In this document: positions 32,319-38,384 of the stretch, one piece after another | Numbering within the stretch: position 1 is the stretch's first letter | Layout: each line of letters opens with the position of its first letter | Translations under genes and position numbers: made by a program | Notes under the pieces: generated by a model | What the model saw: the letters and a program-made list of their open reading frames with translations, nothing else | Database searches by the model: none | Told to the model about the DNA's origin: nothing | DNA from: Clostridia bacterium | GTDB lineage: Bacteria > Bacillota_A > Clostridia > Oscillospirales > CAG-272 | Assembly (NCBI GenBank): GCA_017452945.1 | Contig: JAFTLD010000018.1 | Span: forward strand, 1 to 38,384 | Direction of reading: 5' to 3' | Length of the DNA stretch: 38,384 nucleotides

Positions 32319-32371
32319 ATTGTATCACAAATTATGCAATTTGTCAATATAAATGTGCAAATTGTATCACA
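32319..32371 (-). promoter_or_regulatory. Promoter and operator-like repeats of relBE
   Basis: On the minus strand: -35 TTGACA (32347-32342), 17-bp spacer, -10 TACAAT (32324-32319). ATTGTATCACA occurs directly repeated at 32319-32329, over the -10, and at 32361-32371, upstream of the -35. These are good candidates for RelB-RelE autoregulatory sites. Confidence 0.75.
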
Positions 32372-32399
32372 GAACGATAGATGTGGCATAAAGCAAAAA

Positions 32400-32423
32400 G
32401 GACCGACGAATTCACGTCAGTCC
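32400..32423 (-). terminator. Terminator of XRE gene
   Basis: Stem GGACTGACG / CGTCGGTCC (one mismatch) followed on the minus strand by TTTTTG. Its first arm overlaps the XRE stop codon, and it separates this gene from relBE. Confidence 0.8.
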
Positions 32424-32647
32424 TCTTTGTTTTTCGGCACTCTGCCGGTCAAAAGGCTATCTATACTTGTCCCCAGTATGTCGGCAAGCTCGTCCAGCCA
32501 TACCGGGTTAGGGAAAGCCAAGCCACGCTCCCATTTGGAGACGGCTTGGGGGGAGACCCCCATTCTCTGTGCAAGCATTTCCTGTGTCAGCCCTTTTTCC
32601 CGACGCAACGCAGCAATGCGCGCGCCGAGCTGTTCCAGCACTATCAT
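32417..32647 (-). CDS. Small XRE-family regulator
   Basis: 76 residues, one helix-turn-helix domain: ARIAALRREKGLTQEMLAQRM, then SPQAVSKWERGLAFPNP and LADILGTSIDSLL. This is the typical short XRE repressor of Clostridia. The ATG at 32647 overlaps by four bases (ATGA) the end of a small ORF upstream, so translation may be coupled to it. The gene has its own terminator and so is not in one transcript with relBE, although both point the same way. Its targets are unknown; the small ORF region before it is a candidate. Confidence 0.88.
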   Translation of the reverse strand: MIVLEQLGARIAALRREKGLTQEMLAQRMGVSPQAVSKWERGLAFPNPVWLDELADILGTSIDSLLTGRVPKNKED

Positions 32648-32841
32648 TGTTCAATCCATCTCCTCTGCATGAAAGTTGCAAAAATACCCTTTGGGGCAGG
32701 CTTTTCAGTCTGCCCCTCGGGGGATGGATGTGTCATGATCCTTTGCAAAAAAGAAGAGTGGGCAACTTTTTTGTCAAGGGATTATTCGCGCCAACCCGTA
32801 AGGCGCGAGTCACAGCATCCGGTTTTGTTCGAGTTTGTCAT
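32644..32841 (-). pseudogene. Small ORF interrupted by one in-frame TAA, upstream of XRE gene
   Basis: From ATG 32841, with AAGGAGG 7 nt upstream (32855-32849), a 19-residue ORF runs to TAA at 32784-32782. The same frame continues for 45 codons without stop to TGA at 32644, overlapping the XRE ATG; within it an ATG at 32736 would give a 30-residue peptide. A 6-bp hairpin CGCGCC/GGCGCG lies in the first part (32787-32807) and GGGGCAG/CTGCCCC in the second (32693-32716). Either this is a 64-residue gene broken by a single base change, or a leader peptide plus a second small ORF controlling XRE translation. The peptide matches no family known to me. Confidence 0.45.
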
Positions 32842-32911
32842 AACTCCGCCTCCTTTCTTTTTTGCCTCGGTTTCCCGCGGCATGAATTTCACGCCCACGC
32901 GTGATGATATG

Positions 32912-32940
32912 ATTATAGCACCTATGGAGAATTTTGTCAA
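32912..32940 (-). promoter_or_regulatory. Consensus promoter at the end of the flippase gene
   Basis: On the minus strand: -35 TTGACA (32940-32935), which overlaps the flippase stop codon, 17-bp spacer, -10 TATAAT (32917-32912). It drives the small ORF and the XRE gene. Confidence 0.8.
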
Positions 32941-34541
32941 TCAACCCGTGGTTTATGTAACACAATTTTGCGGTCGGTTTGGGAATCGACCCTACGGTGG
33001 GATTTGAATATTGCTCTCACTATTTCATATTCGTCCGTGCCGATGCATTTTGTCACCACCAACAATCCCACGTAAACAAGAGCTGTCAACGAGATCTGCA
33101 AAACAAGCGTACTGACCGTAGGCTGCAGCGCAAGAGCCTTGCTGAGCAGACGTACTGCTGTGGTTGCGCCCGCAATACATAAGATCGGGCCGAATACATG
33201 CCCCAATATGCGCAGCTTGGGCTTTGTGATCGCTATCATACGTGCCAAGGAAAGCGTTGTGTTGAGGATTTCCGTAAAATAAATGGTAAAAATGTATCCG
33301 TTCACTCCGAATTTCGGGACCAGAATCATCACCAAAAGTACCGAGGTCAATGCGTCCGCGATATTGACGTTCATGCTGTATACCTGTTGTCCCATGCCCT
33401 TGAGTACCGCATCTACTGCGCTGTCAATATACATGATGGGGATGAGCGGAGCAAGCGCGGCGATCATGTTACCCGCCTGCAGGCTGTTGTAAATGGTCAA
33501 CCCCAATCCGTGTGAAAAGCACAGCATCACACCCGCAACGCCCACCGAGAACATCATGGAGATGCCAAAGATGCGCCGTGCCACGCGCCGCACGCGCTCC
33601 ATGTCGTTCTGTATTTTAGCTTCTGCCACCTCGGGAATCAAAAGCCCTGCAAACGATGAAATGAACGCGGAAGGGAACAGCACTACGGGCAGCACCATGC
33701 TGTGCAGTATACCGTATGAAGCAAGTGCGCTCTCCCATGAAGCACCGCTTTTGGCAAGTCCCTTTGGAATCAGTATGTGCTGCAGTGTGATCAGCCCCGA
33801 ACGCGCATAAGAGCTGAAAGCCACGGGCAGCGTAATGCCAAGAATGGTTTTGGTCACTCCGCTTTGCGTGCTTTTTTCTCCCGTGCGCAAATGCTTTTTG
33901 TCCATCCAATACAGAACCAGCGAAAACAGCAGCTCAAATATCTGTGTGACAAGTGATCCAAGCACCAGGGCAAGACAGGCATACGCCACGCCCTCGGGCA
34001 AAAGCAGCGAAAGAAAGGCGGCTGTGCCGAAAATGCGGATAGCCTGAGAGGAAAGCTGCACCGCTGCGTTTTTCCAAACGCGTCGCACGGCAGTAAAATA
34101 GCCGTTCAGACAGGAGCATACCGCCACCGCAGGCAAGGTCAAGGCCAGAATCCGCAAGGGCAGCACGGTGCGTGCGTCCCCCAACCAATGCGTCCCTGCA
34201 TACGGTGCACCGAAAAACAGCAAAAGGCAGGAAAGTATACCGAAAAACAGGCTGATGCATAGCGCGCGAGAGGCATATTTACGCGCAAGCGCTTTGTCGC
34301 CCTTACCAAGCGCATCCGCAACCGTGCGCGTCGTACCAAGATGAATGCCCGAGCAGGCCAGCGTAATGGCAAAGCCGTGCACCCCGGAGAGCAGCGAATA
34401 AAGTCCCATAGCCTGCGCCCCAGCCTTGCCCGCTACGTAGGCATTAAAGCCCACCCCGATCGCACGCATGAGAAGTGTCACGCCCACCATCAAAAGCGAA
34501 TTGTAAAAAAATCTTCCCGTCCTGCTTAGTTTGCCTTGCAT
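32937..34541 (-). CDS. SpoVB/MurJ-like oligosaccharide flippase (MOP superfamily)
   Basis: 534 residues with about 14 membrane helices, the full length of the MATE/polysaccharide-transporter superfamily. The N-terminal NSLLMVGVTLLMRAIGVGFNAYVAGKAGAQAMGLY block and the repeat of it in the second half (SGLITLQHILIPKGL, ASYGILHSMVLPVV) match stage V sporulation protein B and its paralogues. These move lipid-linked peptidoglycan or polysaccharide precursors across the membrane. The start is ATG 34541 with AAGGAGG 5 nt upstream. It is divergent from a muramidase gene, suggesting a shared envelope role. The last 20 residues are charged and come from a repeat-like hairpin sequence (32976-32995), so the native C-terminus may have been altered. 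Confidence 0.88.
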   Translation of the reverse strand: MQGKLSRTGRFFYNSLLMVGVTLLMRAIGVGFNAYVAGKAGAQAMGLYSLLSGVHGFAITLACSGIHLGTTRTVADALGKGDKALARKYASRALCISLFFGILSCLLLFFGAPYAGTHWLGDARTVLPLRILALTLPAVAVCSCLNGYFTAVRRVWKNAAVQLSSQAIRIFGTAAFLSLLLPEGVAYACLALVLGSLVTQIFELLFSLVLYWMDKKHLRTGEKSTQSGVTKTILGITLPVAFSSYARSGLITLQHILIPKGLAKSGASWESALASYGILHSMVLPVVLFPSAFISSFAGLLIPEVAEAKIQNDMERVRRVARRIFGISMMFSVGVAGVMLCFSHGLGLTIYNSLQAGNMIAALAPLIPIMYIDSAVDAVLKGMGQQVYSMNVNIADALTSVLLVMILVPKFGVNGYIFTIYFTEILNTTLSLARMIAITKPKLRILGHVFGPILCIAGATTAVRLLSKALALQPTVSTLVLQISLTALVYVGLLVVTKCIGTDEYEIVRAIFKSHRRVDSQTDRKIVLHKPRVD

Positions 34542-34590
34542 TTCTGCCTCCTTGCCGCTTGCGATACTACAGTTTATGAAAGAAAAATAA

Positions 34591-34630
34591 CTTGTATGAC
34601 CTTGCATACAAGCATGCATTGTGATATAAT
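34591..34630 (+). promoter_or_regulatory. Promoter of namZ-like gene with operator-like dyad
   Basis: -35 TTGCAT (34602-34607), 17-bp spacer, -10 TATAAT (34625-34630). A perfect inverted repeat CTTGTATG-N6-CATACAAG (34591-34598, 34605-34612) covers the -35. The half sites resemble GntR-type operators (CTTGTA-TACAAG). It may also act on the divergent flippase gene. Confidence 0.75.
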
Positions 34631-34650
34631 AAAGCAGAGAGGTGATGATC

Positions 34651-35781
34651 ATGGAAAAATATCACGTTTTGTGCGGCATTGACCGAAAGGATGCGCTGTC
34701 TGCTGCCATTGGGAATAAAAAAGTTGCGTTGCTGACCGCTGCTTCGGGAGTTGATCGCATGGCAACACCCACGTGGAGGATCTTGCGCGATATGGGAGCG
34801 CTTGCGGTTCTGTTTGCTCCCGAGCACGGCATTTGCTCCAATCTGCAGGACGGCAGATATCAGAATGAGCAGGACACGCCCGATCCGCTTTTCGGTGTGT
34901 GCGTATATAATCTGAATTCCAAGGGGCATCCGCGCCTTGACGAGATCCTTTCGGGCGTGGACGCGGTGGTTTACGATATTCAGGACGTTGGTGCGCGTTA
35001 CTATACCTATCTGTGCAATCTGACGCAGATCATGCGTGCGGCTGTGCGCGTGGGCATACCCGTTATCGTGCTCGACAGACCCAATCCCATAGGCGGTGTC
35101 AAGATCGAGGGTGAAATTCTGGACGAGAAGTATTCTTCCTTTATCGGTGAGTTTGCAATCCCTACCCGCTATGGCATGACTGTGGGCGAATACGCGCGCT
35201 ACGTCAACGCAGAAAAGGGCATTGGCTGCGACCTGCAGATCATTGCGTGTGCAGGCTGGAAACGGCACATGTATGCGGATCAGACCGACCAGCTTTTCGT
35301 CAATCCTTCCCCAAATATTCCAAGCGTGAATTGCGCCATCAACTACATTGCAACCGGTATTTTTGAAGCAACCAACATATCGGAAGGGCGCGGCACGACA
35401 AGGCCTTTTGATATGATCGGAGCACCTTATGTGGATGCATTCGCCTTGGCCGAGCATATGAATTCGCAGGGGCTGCCCGGTGTGATCTTCCGCGCGGCAC
35501 ATTTTACCCCCGCGTTCAATAAGCACGCAGGCGAGCTTTGCGGCGGTGTTGAGCTGCATATTGTGGATAGGGAAGCATACTCTCCCTTTGCAGCGCTGCT
35601 GTATCTCTTTGACGCACTGCGCAAATATCCCGAATTTGAGTCCAATGCTGCAGGCCTGCGTTTGCGCTTTGGTGACGACACGCTCTCGGGTGATTTCGAT
35701 CCCGCAGCCGTGCTTGCGGCTTCACGCGAAAAATGTGGGCGGTTCAGGGAAGAAATCAAGCCGTATTTGCTTTACGATTAA
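34651..35781 (+). CDS. namZ: NamZ-type exo-beta-N-acetylmuramidase (DUF1343, GH171)
   Basis: 376 residues, one DUF1343 unit. Family blocks: KVALLTAASGVDR, the conserved FAPEHGI with catalytic Glu candidate, VVYDIQDVGARYYTYLCNL, VIVLDRPNPIGG, then EGEILDEKYSSFIG and RYGMTVGEYARYVN. In Bacillus, NamZ removes terminal MurNAc from glycan fragments outside the cell and feeds peptidoglycan recycling. This protein has no signal peptide, so it probably works in the cytoplasm, unlike the secreted Bacillus enzyme. The start ATG 34651 is served by AGAGG 8 nt upstream; ATG 34645 and GTG 34642 are too close. No MurQ or MurP gene is in the window. Terminator at 35829. Confidence 0.9.
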   Translation: MEKYHVLCGIDRKDALSAAIGNKKVALLTAASGVDRMATPTWRILRDMGALAVLFAPEHGICSNLQDGRYQNEQDTPDPLFGVCVYNLNSKGHPRLDEILSGVDAVVYDIQDVGARYYTYLCNLTQIMRAAVRVGIPVIVLDRPNPIGGVKIEGEILDEKYSSFIGEFAIPTRYGMTVGEYARYVNAEKGIGCDLQIIACAGWKRHMYADQTDQLFVNPSPNIPSVNCAINYIATGIFEATNISEGRGTTRPFDMIGAPYVDAFALAEHMNSQGLPGVIFRAAHFTPAFNKHAGELCGGVELHIVDREAYSPFAALLYLFDALRKYPEFESNAAGLRLRFGDDTLSGDFDPAAVLAASREKCGRFREEIKPYLLYD

Positions 35782-35828
35782 ATAAGGACAGCTCTATGGG
35801 CTGCAAGACGAGCGGAAAATATGATTGA

Positions 35829-35862
35829 AGCAGGAGTCTGTCAGATTCGGACTCCTGCTTTT
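35829..35862 (+). terminator. Terminator of namZ-like gene
   Basis: 10-bp stem AGCAGGAGTC / GACTCCTGCT (35829-35838, 35850-35859) ending in TTTT; same family as those at 4571 and 13640. Confidence 0.85.
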
Positions 35863-35948
35863 CTGTGAGCATAAGACGAAAAGGAGCTCCCGTCAGGTCA
35901 TTCGTTGCGCTTGCTCTTTTTTGCTACCTCCCCACAGGGGCTTTTATC

Positions 35949-35977
35949 TTGACAAACGGCAATAAAAGTGGTATGAT
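35949..35977 (+). promoter_or_regulatory. Promoter of dus gene
   Basis: -35 TTGACA (35949-35954), 17-bp spacer, -10 TATGAT (35972-35977). Confidence 0.8.
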
Positions 35978-36009
35978 TATAAATCATAAGGACAAAGGAC
36001 GGACGGCAC

Positions 36010-37032
36010 ATGAAGATCGGAGAGGCACAACTGACACACGGCCTGTTTTTAGCACCCATGGCGGGGGCGACGGACAGGGCCTTTCGCCGCGCCTGCAGAC
36101 AGAACGGTGCGGAATTCACAGTCAGCGAAATGGTGTCGGCCAAGGCACTCTGCTACGAGCAGAGAAGTCCAAAATTCGCAAGCCGTTCCAAGAGCGCACC
36201 GCTTGCCTGTGTGCTTGCCGAAGAATATCCCATGGCGGTGCAGCTGTTCGGACACGAGCCTGAGCTGATGGCCGAGGCTGCACGTATGATTGAGGCCTGC
36301 GACTATCTTGGCTGCAAAAGCGAGATGCCGCCCGTGGCCATTGATATCAACATGGGCTGTCCGGTCAACAAGGTGGTAGCCAACGGCGAGGGAAGTGCTT
36401 TGATGAAGGACATCCCCTTGGCGGGCAAGATCATTGAGGCTGTGGTTGGCGCGGTCAAGCTGCCTGTGACGGTCAAGATGCGTGCGGGCTGGGATAAGGA
36501 CAGTATCAACGCGTCCGAGCTTGCGCGCGTGGCAGAGGCTGCGGGGGCAAGTGCCATTTTCGTACATTGCCGCACAAGGCAACAGATGTATGCTCCGGGG
36601 GCTGATCCCGAGATCGTGCGTCTGGTCAAAGAGAGCGTACATATTCCCGTGATCGGTAACGGTGACATTGCTACGCCCGAGGACGGTGTGCGCATGTTCA
36701 AGGAGACCGGTTGCGACGGCATCATGATCGGCCGTGGGGCGCTGGGCAATCCTTGGATCTTTTCGCAGACAGCAGCTTTGCTGGAGGGAAAGCCTTATGA
36801 GCTACCCACCACACGGCAAAGATTTGATACAGCCATGACGCAAATACGCGAAATGGTTGAGCAAAAGGGCATGCGGGTTGGTATGGCGGAGGCCAAAAAG
36901 CACGCGGCTTGGTACGTACGCGACGTGCGGTACGCTGCCATGACGCGCGACCGTATCATGCAAGCCGAGAGCCCCGAGGATATCCGCGCAGTATACGACG
37001 AGCTGATGGCTATGCAAAGACAAGAACAATAA
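36010..37032 (+). CDS. dus: tRNA-dihydrouridine synthase (DusB-like)
   Basis: 340 residues. The FMN-barrel starts with LAPMAGATDRAFRR; the substrate-site TVSEMVSAKAL follows; the catalytic Cys117 lies in INMGCPVNKV; phosphate-binding blocks IPVIGNGDI and GIMIGRGALGNPWIF follow; the C-terminal helical domain has AKKHAAWYV. It reduces a uridine of the tRNA D-loop with NAD(P)H. The insert around residues 95-105 (CDYLGCKSEMPP) is slightly longer than usual. The ATG is at 36010; the spacing to GGACGGACGG is loose, so the ribosome binding site is weak. The sigma factor gene follows after 30 nt and may be co-transcribed. Confidence 0.95.
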   Translation: MKIGEAQLTHGLFLAPMAGATDRAFRRACRQNGAEFTVSEMVSAKALCYEQRSPKFASRSKSAPLACVLAEEYPMAVQLFGHEPELMAEAARMIEACDYLGCKSEMPPVAIDINMGCPVNKVVANGEGSALMKDIPLAGKIIEAVVGAVKLPVTVKMRAGWDKDSINASELARVAEAAGASAIFVHCRTRQQMYAPGADPEIVRLVKESVHIPVIGNGDIATPEDGVRMFKETGCDGIMIGRGALGNPWIFSQTAALLEGKPYELPTTRQRFDTAMTQIREMVEQKGMRVGMAEAKKHAAWYVRDVRYAAMTRDRIMQAESPEDIRAVYDELMAMQRQEQ

Positions 37033-37062
37033 ATCAATATAGAGAAAGCGAGGTGAACGCAA

Positions 37063-37635
37063 GTGTCCGAAAAGCAATACGCAAGGCTTTTGCTGGCAGC
37101 AAAGGCAGGGGATCACGATGCGTTCGCCTCGCTTGTTCGCGCTTATCAGGACAAGGTGTATTCCTTGGCTTACTATATGACAAAAAATCATCACGATGCC
37201 GAGGACGTGGCGCAAGAGGTGTTTTTGAAGATATGGCGCGCGCTGCCGGGCTACAGAGGCGATCATGAGCCGGATGCATGGATCATGAAAATTGCCAAAA
37301 ACACATGCTACGACCATTTGAGGCAGCGAAGGGCGGTTGAGCCGATCGAATTTGAGCGCGACGGTGAGACGTATGTGCGTCCGCTTACGGATGATGACGC
37401 ACAAAGCAACCCGCCCGAGGCAGTTGCGCAGAAAGAGATGCGTGACGAGGTGGCCAAAGCGCTTTTGCGTTTACCGCCGGAATACCGCGAGATATTGACG
37501 CTGCGGTATATGGAAGGGCTGTCATATGACCGCTTGTCGCAGGTATTGGAGCTTGGAGAGGGTACGGTCAAGTCGCGCTTGTGGCGTGCCAAGCAAGCTT
37601 TGAAAAATATTTTGAAAAACGGGAACATTTTTTGA
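37063..37635 (+). CDS. ECF-type sigma-70 family RNA polymerase sigma factor
   Basis: 190 residues. Region 2 (ASLVRAYQDKVYSLAYYMT, then HDAEDVAQEVFLKIWRAL) and region 4 (LPPEYREILTLRYMEGLSY, then LELGEGTVKSRLWRAKQAL) are complete, joined by an acidic linker, and there is no region 1 or 3: the ECF layout. The start is GTG 37063, with GAGGTGA just upstream. It is followed at 39 nt by a membrane protein with a zinc-finger anti-sigma domain, its expected inhibitor. Such pairs respond to envelope stress or ligands; the signal is not evident. Whether it autoregulates is not clear: no promoter is visible in the 30-nt gap after dus. Confidence 0.94.
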   Translation: MSEKQYARLLLAAKAGDHDAFASLVRAYQDKVYSLAYYMTKNHHDAEDVAQEVFLKIWRALPGYRGDHEPDAWIMKIAKNTCYDHLRQRRAVEPIEFERDGETYVRPLTDDDAQSNPPEAVAQKEMRDEVAKALLRLPPEYREILTLRYMEGLSYDRLSQVLELGEGTVKSRLWRAKQALKNILKNGNIF

Positions 37636-37674
37636 TTTCCATCGTATTAATCAATAGAAAGGGAGGTGAGATAT

Positions 37675-38384
37675 ATGGACAGATGCGAAAAAATTGAAAA
37701 ATTGCTGGCTGCATATGCGGACGGTGAACTGAACGAAAGCCAAAAGGCACTTGTTGAGCAGCACGTGGCGCATTGTCCGCATTGTGCAGCATTGCTCGAT
37801 GAATATCTCGCCTTGAACGACGCTCTTGCGTCCTGCACAGTCAAAGCCCCCGAGGGCTTTGCGGAGCGCGTCATGGAGGCCGTGCAGCATACAAAGCAGG
37901 CAGCACCCACAGCACGCGGTGTGCGCCTTGGCAGAATTGCGCCTTTTGTGGGCGTGGGCGTTGCGGCCGTGCTGTGTATCGGTATTCTTGGCAGCGGCTT
38001 GGTGCAGCGTATGGGACAAATTTTTGATAACCAAGGCAACGTAGAGCAAGAGCAGCAAACCGCAGCAGGTGTACCCGATCCTGCGCCTGAGGACGGTATT
38101 GTAGGAGGCGTGGAGTCCGCAGAGATGCCCACCGATGGCCAAGCGGAATCGATGGAAGCAGCTACGAATTCCGAACGGGAAACCTATGAAGATAGTTATA
38201 TCAAGCCCGAAACCGAGGCTGCAACCAACATGGAGTCATCCACTTATCCAGAAACCGCGCAGGATGGCATAGAAAGCGAACCGACCTACGAGGATGACAC
38301 GCCTCCCACCGAGGACGCAACCGCAGCTCCCGGAGAGACTGAAACCGAAGAGGAATCCGAGTCCGAGTCCGAAACCGAAACCGA
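37675..38384 (+). CDS. Zinc-finger anti-sigma factor with single membrane helix, 3' end missing
   Basis: The frame is open to the right edge; 236 residues are visible. Residues 1-45 are a zf-HC2 anti-sigma domain with HVAHCPHC (H-x3-C-x2-C), which binds the ECF factor encoded just upstream. A membrane helix lies at about 88-110 (IAPFVGVGVAAVLCIGILG). The outside part is rich in Glu, Thr, Pro and Ser with degenerate ES/ET repeats at the end of the window, like a cell-wall-spanning linker; a folded sensor domain may follow beyond it. AGGTGAG at 37664-37670 serves ATG 37675. It should release the sigma factor when the outer part senses its signal, through proteolysis or a conformational change. 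Confidence 0.9.
   Translation, partial: MDRCEKIEKLLAAYADGELNESQKALVEQHVAHCPHCAALLDEYLALNDALASCTVKAPEGFAERVMEAVQHTKQAAPTARGVRLGRIAPFVGVGVAAVLCIGILGSGLVQRMGQIFDNQGNVEQEQQTAAGVPDPAPEDGIVGGVESAEMPTDGQAESMEAATNSERETYEDSYIKPETEAATNMESSTYPETAQDGIESEPTYEDDTPPTEDATAAPGETETEEESESESETET

Noticed and set aside
32381..33007. 208-codon ORF on the + strand
   Set aside because: Antisense to the XRE gene, the interrupted small ORF and the flippase end; no ribosome binding site and low-complexity composition.

Overview
The window looks like a chromosomal segment of a strictly anaerobic Bacillota of class Clostridia, probably gut-associated. The reasons are a NADH-linked [FeFe] hydrogenase (HydB-HydA), a class III anaerobic ribonucleotide reductase with its activase, a GTP-dependent PEP carboxykinase, LexA with a Gram-positive SOS box, strong AGGAGG-type ribosome binding sites with frequent GTG and TTG starts, and intergenic regions full of palindromic repeats. 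No rRNA, tRNA, CRISPR array, prophage or transposase gene was seen. The assignment is an inference from gene content; no marker gene was available.

Layout. 1-3200: 3' part of hydB, then hydA and a strong terminator. 3200-5000: a palindromic repeat, an XRE regulator, and a 278-bp MITE-like palindrome. 5000-9600: traX, facing away from a five-gene operon (XRE regulator, small lipoprotein, a fused GNAT acetyltransferase/RluA pseudouridine synthase, GH1 beta-glucosidase). 9600-13300: a small membrane protein, a GH106-like putative glycosidase and an SDR oxidoreductase. 13300-17700: a repeat, a small charged protein and two tandem ABC ATPase/permease pairs that look like a duplication. 17700-18740: an XRE regulator divergent from a membrane/zinc-ribbon protein, with a dyad over the latter's promoter. 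19180-20740: a ThuA-like plus metallo-hydrolase operon. 20840-21330: nested palindromes. 21400-23200: pckG. 23460-27790: lexA, an FtsX-type permease, its ATPase and nrdG. 27790-31290: two NrdR-like boxes, then nrdD carrying a C-terminal glutaredoxin-like domain, then trxB. 31700-32850: relBE toxin-antitoxin, an XRE regulator and a small interrupted ORF. 32900-35800: a SpoVB/MurJ-type flippase divergent from a NamZ-type exo-muramidase. 36000-38384: a DusB-type enzyme, an ECF sigma factor and its zinc-finger anti-sigma factor, cut by the window edge.

Functional themes. Redox and DNA precursor supply are linked: NrdG activates NrdD, whose fused redoxin domain could be recharged by the adjacent TrxB, with NrdR-like control at the promoter. 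H2 evolution and PEP carboxykinase fit fermentative growth. NamZ, the flippase and the ECF/anti-sigma pair point to cell-envelope turnover and sensing.

The most unusual signal is a structured element of about 370-380 bp present twice in opposite orientation (18778-19157 and 31311-31677). Both copies lie exactly between the two arms of an intrinsic terminator stem separating convergent genes. Its inner part is a chain of small variable hairpins separated by a conserved ATATCACT octamer. A second notable signal is a recurring -35 variant, TTGCAA, always 17 bp from a TATAAT-like -10, at five promoters.
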